The notes under the pieces were generated by a model. It did not search any database. It worked only from the letters and a program-made list of their open reading frames with translations, and was not told the origin of the DNA. The position numbers and the translations under genes were made by a program. A stretch of 64,000 nucleotides of DNA from Micromonospora sp. WMMD812 (GTDB taxonomy: Bacteria > Actinomycetota > Actinomycetes > Mycobacteriales > Micromonosporaceae): NCBI RefSeq assembly GCF_027497215.1, contig NZ_CP114904.1, positions 3,556,001 to 3,620,000 on the forward strand. Reading direction: 5' to 3'. Positions 1 through 8,155 of this stretch are shown piece by piece (positions within the stretch are counted from its first letter, which is position 1; every line of letters begins with the position of its first letter).

Positions 1-250
1 TCGAGATCGTCTTCGGGTCCTCTTCGTAGCCGCTGAGCTTCGCCCGCACCGTCTCCAGGTCGTCCCGTTCGTCACCCCGGTCCCGCCCGTCCCGGTTGCC
101 CGCGTCTCGCCAGTCGAAAGAGTCGTGCGAGTCGTGCGAGTCGCGGGAGTCGCTTCTTCCGTCGCCCATGGCCGCACTTCCCACGGCGGTGGCCGCCACC
201 GCGGCGCTGACCGCCATCGCCACCGCCCACAGTCGGGTACGTCCCACCAT
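1..250 (-). CDS. Secreted CHRD-domain-like protein (5' part only)
   Basis: The gene is read leftwards and runs off the left edge, so only about 83 N-terminal residues are visible. An ATG at 250 sits 8 nt after AGGAG; an in-frame GTG at 253 is the alternative. Residues 1-28 form a signal peptide (basic MVGRTR, then an Ala/Val-rich stretch). A very polar Asp/Ser/His/Arg linker follows. The last visible residues, VRAKLSGYEEDPKTIS, resemble the opening of CHRD (chordin) domains, usually written as L-S-G-x-x-E-x-P. CHRD proteins are extracellular and of uncertain role. The call rests on this short match only. Confidence 0.6.
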   Translation of the reverse strand, partial: MVGRTRLWAVAMAVSAAVAATAVGSAAMGDGRSDSRDSHDSHDSFDWRDAGNRDGRDRGDERDDLETVRAKLSGYEEDPKTIS

Positions 251-253
251 CAC

Positions 254-557
254 TGCTGCTCCTTCCCTAGATGACGCCTGGGCCCGGATTCGCCGACGGC
301 GATGACCATCCGTGGGGCGCGCAGGCGTGAAGGCGCCGTTCACCGTGGATTGGGAGTCCTTGAGAACTTCGGCACTCGGCCGGGTCGACGCCCCCTTTGG
401 TGAAAGTTTCCCACGTTTTGGCGGATACGGGTGGCGGCTTCCCTGATCCGATGGTCAGGGGTAATAAGGCACCGGATCAGGTGATATGCCGCTGCTCATG
501 CCACAAGGAGTGCGCCGGGACGGTAAGGGCGACCCCAACCGGTGCCCGAAAACGCAT
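254..557. other. Intergenic region, 5' of the CHRD gene
   Basis: No coding region is convincing here. It must hold the promoter of the leftward CHRD-like gene. The notable structure is a pair of mutually exclusive inverted repeats: 442-450 can pair with 473-481 (CCTGATCCG / CGGATCAGG), while 441-446 can pair instead with 455-460 (CCCTGA / TCAGGG). Confidence 0.4.
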
Positions 558-596
558 CGCCCCCTGCCACCACAGCGAATGCGGTGACAGGGGGCG
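558..596 (-). terminator. Stem-loop after the SRPBCC gene
   Basis: A 9-bp arm (CGCCCCCTG, 558-566) pairs with 588-596, with a further CACC/GGTG pairing inside. It lies about 12 bases past the stop of the leftward SRPBCC gene, which fits an intrinsic terminator without a U tract, as is common in actinobacteria. Confidence 0.6.
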
Positions 597-607
597 AGGC
601 CCACACC

Positions 608-1489
608 TCAGCCGGCGGCGGCCGCCGTCTCCGGCTGCGCTCCGGGAACCTCCTCGGCGAGCCAGATCGGAGTCCAGTCCGCCATCTCGTGGTAGCGGCG
701 CAGCTCGGCCAGGCCCGCCACCGACCCGGCCCAGGCCGCGTACGGCGGGTTGGTCTCGTCGAAGCCGCTCTGCACGAACGTGAGCTTGGTCTTCCCGCCG
801 GACTCGGCCAGCTCCCAGGTGGTCACACCGGTCGGGCCCCAGTCGACCGAGACCTTGCGGCCCGGGTCCACGTCGATGACCTTGGCCGCGTAGCCGGCGT
901 CGAAGCCACCCATGGCGTAGCGCCCGCCGACCCACGGCTCGATCCCGATCGGGTAGCCGAACCACGCGCTGGCCTGCTCGGAGTCGGTCAGCGACTCGTA
1001 CACCGTGGCCATCGGCGCGTCGATCAGCAGCTCACCCCGGAAGTCGGCGGAGGTGAAGTCGACCTTCGGCAGCTGCGGCCGGCCCTCCAGGTGGGCAGCG
1101 AGATTGGCGATCGACAGGCTCCAGTACGTCTGGAGCACACCCCGGATGCTTCCGGTGCCGCTGATCGCCTCGGCGAAGTCGAAGTGGCTCTGGCTGAGCG
1201 TGAGGATGGTCGCCTCGGCGCCGTCGGCGCGCAGGTGGAGCTCGCTGGTGGTCTCGACGCCGCCCAGCAGCCAGGCGAAGCGCACGGTGTCGTCGTCGGC
1301 GTGCAGCAGCCGCTGGTGCGGCGCGTCCCCCTCGGGCGTGTAGCGGCCCCAGAACTCGTACCGGCGCGGCAGCTCGACCTCGGCGTGCTCGGCCAACCAG
1401 ACGCGCAGCTCCGCGGGGTCGGTGACGGCCCGGCGGACGGCCTCGATCGGGGCGGCCAGGCGGGCGCTCAGCTTCATCGGTTCACTCAC
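608..1489 (-). CDS. SRPBCC (AHSA1-type) protein, two tandem domains
   Basis: 293 residues holding two START/SRPBCC-type domains in tandem (about 1-140 and 150-285). Each has the AHSA1 pattern: an N-terminal 'APIEAVRRAVTDP' or 'APMATVYESLTDS' segment, then a W-rich strand such as GRYTPEG or GGRYAMGG. These domains bind hydrophobic ligands in a deep pocket; the substrate cannot be read from sequence. The start overlaps the end of the upstream arsR-like gene by 8 bp, so the two are co-transcribed and probably translationally coupled. ArsR/SRPBCC pairs are common in actinobacteria and usually form a self-regulated unit. Confidence 0.85.
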   Translation of the reverse strand: MSEPMKLSARLAAPIEAVRRAVTDPAELRVWLAEHAEVELPRRYEFWGRYTPEGDAPHQRLLHADDDTVRFAWLLGGVETTSELHLRADGAEATILTLSQSHFDFAEAISGTGSIRGVLQTYWSLSIANLAAHLEGRPQLPKVDFTSADFRGELLIDAPMATVYESLTDSEQASAWFGYPIGIEPWVGGRYAMGGFDAGYAAKVIDVDPGRKVSVDWGPTGVTTWELAESGGKTKLTFVQSGFDETNPPYAAWAGSVAGLAELRRYHEMADWTPIWLAEEVPGAQPETAAAAG

Positions 1490-2039
1490 GGTCTTTCCCC
1501 TTCGGGTAACAGGCCACGGCGAGCTTGAAGGCGTCTCCCTCGGCGCCGCCGTAGCGGGTGAAAAGGTCCTGCAGAGCGGTCTGCAGGTCGTGCAGGAACT
1601 GCTGGCGTTGCTCCGCCGGCACCCGGATCTCGCCGGACACCCCGACCGAGGGCAGCTCGGGCGCGGCGCGATCGAGCGCGGCGATGTCGGCCTGGACCTC
1701 CTCCATCAGGTCGAGCAGGTAGCCCAGGCTCAGTTCGTCGCGCGCCCGGCGTAGCCCGATCCGGCCGACGAGCCGGGGCGAGAGCCAGTAGGACCGGGCG
1801 GCGGCCTGGTAGATGCCCTCGGTGATGCCGCGGACCTTGCGCTCGGCGACGAGGTCGACGAGGCCGGCCGCGACCAGTTGCTTGACGTGGTAGTAGACGC
1901 GCTGCGGCGTCTGCTCCAGCCGGGCCGCCACCTCGGTGCAGGTGCGCGGCTCGGCCAGCTGCCGCAGCACCTCCACGCGCTGCGGCTTGAGCAGGGCCTC
2001 GGCCTGCTCGATCTGCTCCAGGTACAGGACATCTCTCAT
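1482..2039 (-). CDS. ArsR-type winged-helix transcriptional regulator
   Basis: 185 residues from the ATG at 2039. An upstream in-frame TTG at 2063 would add 8 residues but lies inside the dyad described below, so I prefer 2039. The winged helix-turn-helix spans about residues 5-75, with recognition segment CTEVAARLEQTPQRVYYHVKQL. It belongs to the helix_turn_helix ArsR group found next to SRPBCC genes. No metal-binding cysteine pair is evident, so metal sensing is unlikely. The C-terminal half (about 90-185) is helical and probably dimerises. There is no Shine-Dalgarno sequence, so the mRNA may be leaderless. A long inverted repeat at the start suggests autorepression of this operon. Confidence 0.85.
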   Translation of the reverse strand: MRDVLYLEQIEQAEALLKPQRVEVLRQLAEPRTCTEVAARLEQTPQRVYYHVKQLVAAGLVDLVAERKVRGITEGIYQAAARSYWLSPRLVGRIGLRRARDELSLGYLLDLMEEVQADIAALDRAAPELPSVGVSGEIRVPAEQRQQFLHDLQTALQDLFTRYGGAEGDAFKLAVACYPKGKDRE

Positions 2040-2041
2040 GG

Positions 2042-2073
2042 CAAAATCAGTTTGTACGTACAAAGCGATTTTG
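2042..2073. promoter_or_regulatory. 32-bp dyad, probable autoregulatory operator of arsR
   Basis: The centre lies between 2057 and 2058. The inner 14 bp TTTGTACGTACAAA is a perfect palindrome (2051-2064). After a two-base mismatch on each side, the outer arms CAAAATC / GATTTTG also match perfectly. It begins 3 bases upstream of the arsR ATG, where a bound dimer would block a promoter. The AT-rich content stands out from its surroundings. Operator function is inference. Confidence 0.7.
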
Positions 2074-2086
2074 TCAATCGGTTCGA

Positions 2087-2117
2087 GGAAGGGCCGCGCG
2101 GGTCGCGCGGCCCTTCC
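2087..2117 (-). terminator. Terminator hairpin after the methyltransferase operon
   Basis: A perfect 14-bp stem (GGAAGGGCCGCGCG with its complement) and a 3-base loop, about 60 bases past the stop of the leftward methyltransferase gene and just before the arsR promoter region. Confidence 0.75.
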
Positions 2118-2178
2118 GTGGTGTCAGCCCGCCGGGAGAAGGCCGCGCACGGGCGGTCTTCTCGTCAGCGGGTGGTGC

Positions 2179-3522
2179 TCAGGGCAGCCAGTCCGGGCGC
2201 AGCGGATATCCGTTGCGGCCGTCCGGCTCGTTGCGGGTGGCCAGCACCTGGTGCAGCTGGATGCCGTTGCGCTCGAACGCCAGCCGTGACCCGGCCATGT
2301 AGAGGCCCCACACCCGGGCGGTGCCCGCGCCGACCTCGGAGACGCAGAAGTCCCAGTTGTCCACGAGGTTGCGGCACCAGCCGGCCAGCGTCAGTGCGTA
2401 GTGCTGGCGCAGGTTCTCCTCGTGGTGCACCTCCAGCCCGGCGTCGTGCACCTCGCTGATCACCCGGCCCGGGCCGGCCAGCTCGCCGTCCGGGAAGACG
2501 TACCGGTCGATGAACGCGCCGGAGCGGTGCGGCGCCCGGTTGTCCGCGCGGGTGATGCAGTGGTTGAGCAGCCGCCCGCCCGGACGGAGCCGGTCACGCA
2601 GGAAGCCGAAGTAGGCCGGGTAGTTGCGCACGCCGATGTGCTCGGTCAACCCGATCGAGGAGACCGCGTCGAACTGCTCGCGCGGCGCGTCCCGGTAGTC
2701 CAGGTGCCGCACCTCGGCCAGCTCGGTGAGCCCCTCCCGCTCGATCGCCGCCTGCGCCCACTCGGCCTGCGCCTGCGACAGCGTCACCCCGAGCGCCTTC
2801 ACGCCGTACTCGCGGGCCGCGTGCCGGACCATGCCGCCCCAGCCGCAGCCCACGTCGAGCAGCCGCATCCCGGGCTTGAGCGCCAGCTTGCCGGCGACCA
2901 GGTCGTACTTCGACGCCTGGGCCTGCTCCAGCGTGTCGTCCGGGGACCGGAAGACCGCGCAGGTGTACGTCATCGACGGGCCGAGCACCTTCTCGTAGAA
3001 GGCGTTCGAGACGTCGTAGTGGTGCGAGATCGCGGAGCTGTCGCGGGCCCGGGAGTGCCGCAGCCCGTTCATGACCCGCCTCCACCGCGGCTGCGCCTCC
3101 TGCGGCGGGGCGGGCGGCGGGAGCAGCCGCTCCCAGCCCAGCCCGCGCACCAGGGCCAGCCCCTCACTGAGCGGCGGCACGCGCAGCCGCAGCTCGTCCT
3201 TCAACACCCGCAGCGCCTCGTACGGATCGCCCGGGTGCACCCCCTGCAACTCCAGGTCACCGCTGACGTAGGCGCGGGCCATGCCCAGGTCGCCCGGGGC
3301 GGTGAGCAGGTAGGACAGTCCTCGCTCGGAACGGATGGACAGGGTGATCCCGGCGTCGGCCGGGCCGACGGCGCTGTCGTCGTAGCCGGTGATCCGCACC
3401 GGAAGGTCACCGACGGTCACCGTGCGGACCACCTCCGCCACGGTCGGCCCCGGACGCCGGCCCCCCGCCGGCGGTGTGCCGGGGGCGCTCGTCGCCCCCT
3501 GGTCTCGGTCGGTCAGGCTCAT
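2179..3522 (-). CDS. Cyclopropane-fatty-acid-synthase-type SAM methyltransferase (BfaB/TmsB-like)
   Basis: 447 residues, the usual length for the CFA synthase/mycolic acid methyltransferase family. The SAM-binding motif is LLDVGCGWGGMVRHAA (about residues 220-235), followed by GVTLSQAQAEWA and SIGLTEHIG. The family transfers a methyl group from SAM to the double bond of a phospholipid acyl chain. Its ATG overlaps the stop of the FAD oxidoreductase gene by 4 bp (ATGA), so the two are coupled. This pairing matches the BfaA-BfaB/TmsA-TmsB (UfaA1-Rv0449c-like) systems, in which the methyltransferase makes a 10-methylene intermediate that the flavoprotein reduces to a 10-methyl fatty acid such as tuberculostearate. 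A plain cyclopropane synthase remains the alternative. Confidence 0.85.
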   Translation of the reverse strand: MSLTDRDQGATSAPGTPPAGGRRPGPTVAEVVRTVTVGDLPVRITGYDDSAVGPADAGITLSIRSERGLSYLLTAPGDLGMARAYVSGDLELQGVHPGDPYEALRVLKDELRLRVPPLSEGLALVRGLGWERLLPPPAPPQEAQPRWRRVMNGLRHSRARDSSAISHHYDVSNAFYEKVLGPSMTYTCAVFRSPDDTLEQAQASKYDLVAGKLALKPGMRLLDVGCGWGGMVRHAAREYGVKALGVTLSQAQAEWAQAAIEREGLTELAEVRHLDYRDAPREQFDAVSSIGLTEHIGVRNYPAYFGFLRDRLRPGGRLLNHCITRADNRAPHRSGAFIDRYVFPDGELAGPGRVISEVHDAGLEVHHEENLRQHYALTLAGWCRNLVDNWDFCVSEVGAGTARVWGLYMAGSRLAFERNGIQLHQVLATRNEPDGRNGYPLRPDWLP

Positions 3523-4919
3523 GCTCGTGCTACCGCCTTCTCGTACAGTCCCGTGAACCGGTGCTCCGGGTCGTAGCGGTCCCGCACCGCACGCCAGGTC
3601 GGCCCGCCGTAGAGCCGGTCGAAGGAGTCCCGGTCGTAGTACGCGTCGGAGTAGAGCGACTTGTGCCCGCCCAGCTCCGACACCTCGCGTTCGATCGACC
3701 GGTTGACGTCGCCGTCGGCGGCGCCCTCGGTCATCGGCACGCTCCCCCAGAAACCGATGTTGACGTAGTCCTGCCCCGCGTGCAGCGGATACAGCGGCCA
3801 GGACCGGGCCGAGCCGGGACCCGCCGGCTCACGCAGTCGCAGTGGGCAGAGCCAGACCGGGGTCATCCCGACGCTGCCCGCGAACCAGCGCAGGAAGTCG
3901 GCCGTCCGCTCCAGTGGGATCTCCACGTCCTGCACCACCCGCTCGCGGGTGGGCTGGCCGCGCAGCCGGTCGATCCGGGCGGCGACACCGTACTGGTGCT
4001 CGAGCCGGACCAGCCGGTGATAGACGTCGCTGCGCCGCAACCGCGCCGGCCAGAGCCGGCGCACCACCGGGTGCTGCACACCGAACGCCGCGGAACACCA
4101 GAACCAGTCGGTGTCCCAGCGCCAGAGATAGTCGTACGTGGTCAGGGTGTCGCGGGTGCGCCGGCGCAGGGACCGGTAGTAGATGTCCTGCCCGGTGTAG
4201 TCGCTGGGCCGCTCCACCTCGTCGGTGAAGGTGGCCAGCACCAGGTATGACTCCCCCGGGCTGAACATCACCCCGTCCATCGCGTCGACCGGCGACCCGG
4301 CCCAGGCCCGGGTGGCGGTCACCTCGCCGATCGCGTCGGTCAGGTCCTCCAACCGGGTGAACCGGATGTTGCGCAGCGCCACGTAGCGGCGTACCGGTTG
4401 GAGCTCGATGCGCAGCCGGGTGGCGTAGCCGAGGCTGCCCAGCGAGTTCGGGAAGGCCGCGTAGAGGTCGGCGTGGTCGCCGTCCGGCCGGGCCGTGACG
4501 ATCTCGCCGGAGCCGGTGAGCACGTCCAGCTCGGTCACCGACTCGTGCGGCAGACCGTTGCGGAACGAGGTCGACTCGATGCCCAGACCGGTGACCGCGC
4601 CGCCGAGGGTGATGGTGCGCAGCTGCGGCACCACCAGCGGCATCAGGCCGTGGGGCAGGGTCGCGTCGACCAGGTCCTCGTAGGTGCACATGCCCTGCAC
4701 GTCGGCCGTGCGGGCCTCCCGGTCCACGGCGAGGACGCCGGTCAGGCCGCTGACGTCCAGGCCCGGGGTGTGCACCGCGGCGCGGGGCCGGAACAGGTTG
4801 GAGGTGCGCTTGGCGAGCCGGACCGGCTCCCCGGGCGGCACTGCCGCGTACGACCGCCGCAGCAGGTCCACCGCACTGTCATGGTCGACCGATTCATGAT
4901 CCACACGGACGGCGCGCAT
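3519..4919 (-). CDS. FAD-binding oxidoreductase (BfaA/TmsA-like, 10-methylene acyl reductase candidate)
   Basis: 466 residues from the ATG at 4919. The FAD_binding_4 (PCMH) fold covers about residues 30-200: VLAVDREARTADVQG, then TITLGGAVTGLGIESTSFRNG, the hallmark stretch of flavoproteins related to Delta24-sterol reductase (DIMINUTO) and Rv0449c. The C-terminal half is the substrate cap. It is first in a two-gene operon with the methyltransferase (4-bp overlap). The known role of this pair is the two-step synthesis of 10-methyl branched fatty acids in the membrane, the flavoprotein doing the reduction. The third gene found in some relatives (TmsC/Rv0448c type) is not next to it. A -10-like TACAGT (4926-4931) lies 6 nt before the start and there is no Shine-Dalgarno, suggesting a leaderless message. 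Confidence 0.85.
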   Translation of the reverse strand: MRAVRVDHESVDHDSAVDLLRRSYAAVPPGEPVRLAKRTSNLFRPRAAVHTPGLDVSGLTGVLAVDREARTADVQGMCTYEDLVDATLPHGLMPLVVPQLRTITLGGAVTGLGIESTSFRNGLPHESVTELDVLTGSGEIVTARPDGDHADLYAAFPNSLGSLGYATRLRIELQPVRRYVALRNIRFTRLEDLTDAIGEVTATRAWAGSPVDAMDGVMFSPGESYLVLATFTDEVERPSDYTGQDIYYRSLRRRTRDTLTTYDYLWRWDTDWFWCSAAFGVQHPVVRRLWPARLRRSDVYHRLVRLEHQYGVAARIDRLRGQPTRERVVQDVEIPLERTADFLRWFAGSVGMTPVWLCPLRLREPAGPGSARSWPLYPLHAGQDYVNIGFWGSVPMTEGAADGDVNRSIEREVSELGGHKSLYSDAYYDRDSFDRLYGGPTWRAVRDRYDPEHRFTGLYEKAVARA

Positions 4920-5015
4920 GTGATCACTGTACGCTCCTCGTTGCCCGAAGCACCGGTTGTCCACGTTGGCCTTTTCACACTTCCGGCCAGGTCCCGGCGG
5001 GTTACCGTGCACGGC
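4920..5015. promoter_or_regulatory. Divergent promoter region, FAD oxidoreductase / ybaK
   Basis: This 96-bp gap must serve both flanking genes. Leftward: TACAGT (4926-4931), 6 nt from the ATG. The perfect 8-bp palindrome GTGATCAC (4920-4927) abuts the start codon and overlaps this -10-like element. Confidence 0.45.
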
Positions 5016-5486
5016 ATGTCGTCCCCCGCGCTCGCCGCCCTCGACGCCGCCGGCCTCCCCTACCGGGTGATCCGGCACGGGCCGGCGACCAGCCTCTCCG
5101 AGGCCGCGGCGGTGCGCGGTGTCGAGGTACCCGACGTGGTGAAGACCATCGTCGTGCGACGCGGCCCGGACGACCACCTCTTCGTGCTCACCCCCGGCGG
5201 CCGGGTCATCTCCTGGCCCAAGCTGCGCGCCCTGCTCGGCGTCAGTCGCCTGTCGATGCCCGACGCCGCCACCGCCAAGGACGTCACCGGCTACGAGCGC
5301 GGCACCATCACCCCGTTCGGCGCCACCACGGCCTGGCCCGTGGTGGCCGACGAGCGGGTGCGCGGCCGCACCATCACGCTCGGCGCCGGCGAGCACGGGG
5401 TGGCGGTGGCGGTGGACGCGGACACGACGCTGGACGTGCTGGGCGCCACCGTCGCCGACGTCACCGACCCGGAACCGACCCGCTGA
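5016..5486 (+). CDS. YbaK/EbsC-family aminoacyl-tRNA deacylase
   Basis: 156 residues, the standard size for a stand-alone YbaK/ProX editing domain. Visible signatures are YRVIRHGPATSLSEAA near the N terminus, VVKTIVVRR with the conserved lysine, and GTITPFGA followed by the last strand. The family hydrolyses mischarged tRNAs such as Cys-tRNA(Pro) or Ala-tRNA(Pro) in the cytosol. It is transcribed divergently from the FAD oxidoreductase and stands alone. The ATG at 5016 gives the family's usual N terminus. Substrate specificity cannot be assigned from the sequence. Confidence 0.88.
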   Translation: MSSPALAALDAAGLPYRVIRHGPATSLSEAAAVRGVEVPDVVKTIVVRRGPDDHLFVLTPGGRVISWPKLRALLGVSRLSMPDAATAKDVTGYERGTITPFGATTAWPVVADERVRGRTITLGAGEHGVAVAVDADTTLDVLGATVADVTDPEPTR

Positions 5487-5507
5487 ACGACCACCGGGCG
5501 CGCCGGG

Positions 5508-6230
5508 TCAGGACCGGTCGCGCAGCCGCGCCAGCCGCTCGCGTACGCCGTCGAAGTGGGCTTGGACGGCGATGACGGCCGCCTCCTTGTCGCCCGCGAC
5601 CACGGCCTCGTGGATCACCCGGTGGCGGTGCACGACCTCCTCCGGCGACTCGGTCGGCGCGCCGAGGTCCAGCCGCAGCTGGTGGTAGACGTCCCAGAAC
5701 GCGCCGAGCAGCTGGCCGACGAGCGGGTTGCGCAGCGGCAGGTAGAGCACGTCGTGGAAGAGCCGGTCGGTCTCCGGGGAGACCGCCCCGAGGCGCGCCT
5801 CCGCGGCCATCTGGTCCAGCACGTCGACCGCCGCGCTCAGATCGGCCTCGCGGTGCCGCTCGATGAGCTGGATGACCAGCCCGCTCTCCAGCGCTTCCCG
5901 GACCTGCATGAGATAGCCGAGCTGGTGACCACCGCCGGCGGGGGTGATCCGGCCGTGGAAGGCCAGCTCGTCGACCAGCCCGCCGAGGGACATCTGCCCG
6001 ACGAACATGCCGAAGCCGTGCCGGATCTCCACGATGCCCACGGCCTGCAGCGCCTTGAGCGCCTCGCGGACGGAGTTGCGGCTGATGGCGAGTTCCCGCA
6101 TCAGCTCCGACTCGGTGGGTAACGGGTCCCCCACGCCGAGGCCCCGGTCGAGGATCAGTCGTTTGACGGCCTCCCGCGCTTCGGCGGCGCGGCTCGTTCG
6201 AGGGCGGACGGGACGGTCGGCAACGCTCAT
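5508..6230 (-). CDS. FadR-subfamily GntR regulator of the sialic-acid locus (copy 1)
   Basis: 240 residues from ATG 6230, preceded by GGAAGG about 12 nt upstream. The alternative ATG at 6257 lies within the operator-like site, so it is less likely. An N-terminal GntR winged helix (about 15-80) has recognition segment SRNSVREALKALQAVG and wing EIRHGFGMFVG. An FCD ligand-binding domain (about 95-225) carries the metal/ligand residues in DRLFHDVLY, DVYHQL, HRVIHEA and AHFDG. It is divergent from the ABC importer operon, with its own RACRT-CCY-AYGTC site 22 bp upstream. By family and context (compare NanR) it probably senses a sialic-acid breakdown product. A near-twin lies at 16234. Confidence 0.88.
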   Translation of the reverse strand: MSVADRPVRPRTSRAAEAREAVKRLILDRGLGVGDPLPTESELMRELAISRNSVREALKALQAVGIVEIRHGFGMFVGQMSLGGLVDELAFHGRITPAGGGHQLGYLMQVREALESGLVIQLIERHREADLSAAVDVLDQMAAEARLGAVSPETDRLFHDVLYLPLRNPLVGQLLGAFWDVYHQLRLDLGAPTESPEEVVHRHRVIHEAVVAGDKEAAVIAVQAHFDGVRERLARLRDRS

Positions 6231-6252
6231 GGTCAGGCTCAACCTTCCGCTG

Positions 6253-6265
6253 GACATCCTATGAC
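6253..6265. promoter_or_regulatory. Operator-like site a (GntR copy 1)
   Basis: GACATCCTATGAC matches the 13-bp consensus RACRT-CCY-AYGTC except for one base in the right half. It lies 22 bp before the start of the regulator gene, suggesting autoregulation. Confidence 0.6.
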
Positions 6266-6392
6266 TCGCAGGCCGGCCGACGGGTCGTCGACCGAGCCGG
6301 ACGAGGTCGAAACCTCCGGGAAACCTGTCTGACCCATTCCCTTGACCCGGTCGCCACGGCCACTCTAGCCTCCATCCTAACCGGGGAGGTGG

Positions 6393-6412
6393 GATGTGGA
6401 ACGTCCCACGTC
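6393..6412. promoter_or_regulatory. Operator-like site b (ABC importer operon)
   Basis: AACGTCCCACGTC at 6400-6412 fits the consensus fully. A second, weaker palindrome GATGTGGAACGTC (6393-6405) overlaps it. It is centred about 48 bp upstream of the GTG start of the solute-binding protein, where a repressor would cover the promoter. Confidence 0.65.
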
Positions 6413-6453
6413 CTAGCAGTAACGTCAATCACCTCAACTCGGTAGGAGGCACC

Positions 6454-8070
6454 GTGAGCGCCCCGGTATCCCGCGCCCACTACAGCCGCCGAGACTTCCT
6501 GCGCTTCAGTGGGATGCTCGGCGCGGCGGCTGTCGTGACCGCCAACATCTCCGCCTGCCAGTCCGGCCCGGCGTCCACCAGCTCGGTGGGCGCGGGCACC
6601 GACAAGGACCTGGTCACCGCGGTCATCGGCTACGGCAACGACCAGAGCTGGGACCCGACGATGACGGCCTCGGCGTTCTCCATGGCCGCCAACAACCACA
6701 TCTACGAGGGGCTGGTCGAGACCGACCCGGTCAGCCGCGAGCCCTACCCCGCGCTGGGCACCGCGCTGCCCACCGACACCGCGGCCACCACCTGGCGCTT
6801 CACCCTGCGCGAGGGCGCGAAGTGGCACGACGGCCAGCAGGTCACCGTGGACGACGTCCTCTTCACCTTCGACCGGGTGCTCGACAAGTCCACCCTGGTC
6901 AGTTCCTTCTTCCGCTCCTGGCTGAAGGAGGTGAAGCGCGTCGACGACCGGAGTGTGGACCTCGTCTTCCACTTCCCGTTCCCCGACGCCCTGCGCCGCC
7001 TGTCGATCGCCAAGATCATGCCGAAGCACGTGTTCGGCGCCGCCGGTGGCTGGGACGCCGCCAAGGGCGGCAAGGCGGTCGGGTCGGGCCCCTACCGGCT
7101 CACCGCGCACAACCCCAAGTCGAACAGCACCTTCGAGGCCTTCGCCGACTACAACGGGCCCCGCAAGGCGCGGTTCAAGAAGATGAACTGGTTGTCGATC
7201 GTCGACAGCTCCGCCCGGGTCGCGAAGATCTCCGGCGGGTCCGCCGAGGCGCAGATCGCCGACAACATCCCCTACGCCAACATCGACCAGCTCAAGAAGT
7301 CCGGGCTCACCGTCGAGGGCGGCAAGGGCATGAACCACATGTTCCTGATGTTCAACACCGGCGCCAAGCCCTTCGACGACGTGCGGGTCCGGCAGGCGCT
7401 GCTCTACGCCATCGACACGCGGAAGATGATCGACGTGGCGCTCAAGGGCCACGGCAGCGCGTCCACGAGCTTCCTCAACGAGCAGAACCCCTCGTACGCC
7501 AAGGCGAAGACGGTCTACGGCTACGACCCGGCGAAGGCGAAGTCCCTGCTCGCCGCGGCCGGCGTCAGCAACCTGTCGGTCACCCTCATGGCGGTGAACG
7601 TCAGCTGGATCGCCGACTGCCTCCCCACCATCGCCAACTCCTGGAACGCGATCGGCGTCAAGACCACCCTCCAGCCGCAGGACACCAGCGCGCTGTTCAC
7701 CAAGATGGACCAGTCGCAGGACTACCAGGTGGTCGCGGCCGCGTCGAACCCCAACCAGTTCGGCCTCGACGCCGATCTCATCCTCCGCTACAACTACACC
7801 CCCGGCGGCACCTGGATGAAGTACACCAAGTGGGACAGCAGCGCCGAGGCCAAGAGCCTCTTCGCGCTGATGGACCAGGCGACCCGGGAGCCGGACCAGA
7901 CCCGCAAGCTCGCGCTGACGCACCAGTACCTGGACGTCATCGCCGAGCAGGCCGTCCTCTACCCGGTGGTGCACACCGAGCTGATGACCGCCTGGGACCC
8001 GAAGCGGCTCGCCAGCATCCGCCCGCAGGCCTACCCGGGCATCAACCTGCTCCAAGCGGAGCGCGTCTGA
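6454..8070 (+). CDS. Family 5 (dipeptide-type) solute-binding lipoprotein, sialic-acid importer candidate
   Basis: 538 residues from GTG 6454, preceded by GGAGG at 4-nt spacing. The N terminus carries a twin-arginine signal (SRRDFLRF) and a lipobox ending ISAC, so the mature protein is a lipid-anchored receptor exported folded. The rest is SBP_bac_5: DPTMTASAFSMAANNHIYEGL, then TWRFTLREGAKWHDG with VDDVLFTFDRVLD, both family hallmarks. Although named for peptides, this family also serves sialic-acid importers (SatA of Haemophilus ducreyi; SiaE of Corynebacterium glutamicum). The linked sialidases and lyase favour that here. It is first in a five-gene operon. Confidence 0.88.
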   Translation: MSAPVSRAHYSRRDFLRFSGMLGAAAVVTANISACQSGPASTSSVGAGTDKDLVTAVIGYGNDQSWDPTMTASAFSMAANNHIYEGLVETDPVSREPYPALGTALPTDTAATTWRFTLREGAKWHDGQQVTVDDVLFTFDRVLDKSTLVSSFFRSWLKEVKRVDDRSVDLVFHFPFPDALRRLSIAKIMPKHVFGAAGGWDAAKGGKAVGSGPYRLTAHNPKSNSTFEAFADYNGPRKARFKKMNWLSIVDSSARVAKISGGSAEAQIADNIPYANIDQLKKSGLTVEGGKGMNHMFLMFNTGAKPFDDVRVRQALLYAIDTRKMIDVALKGHGSASTSFLNEQNPSYAKAKTVYGYDPAKAKSLLAAAGVSNLSVTLMAVNVSWIADCLPTIANSWNAIGVKTTLQPQDTSALFTKMDQSQDYQVVAAASNPNQFGLDADLILRYNYTPGGTWMKYTKWDSSAEAKSLFALMDQATREPDQTRKLALTHQYLDVIAEQAVLYPVVHTELMTAWDPKRLASIRPQAYPGINLLQAERV

Positions 8071-8155
8071 CGGCGGGGCGGGCGGCGACCGGAGCGTCGC
8101 CGCCCGCCCGGCCGCACCTCCGGCCCGGCCGTCCCACCCGCCGAGGAGTCACACC

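Noticed and set aside
4920..5396. N-terminal extension of the FAD oxidoreductase frame
   Set aside because: The frame stays open to 5396 but overlaps the ybaK gene on the other strand, and its residues lack any flavoprotein feature. High-GC DNA keeps antisense frames open.
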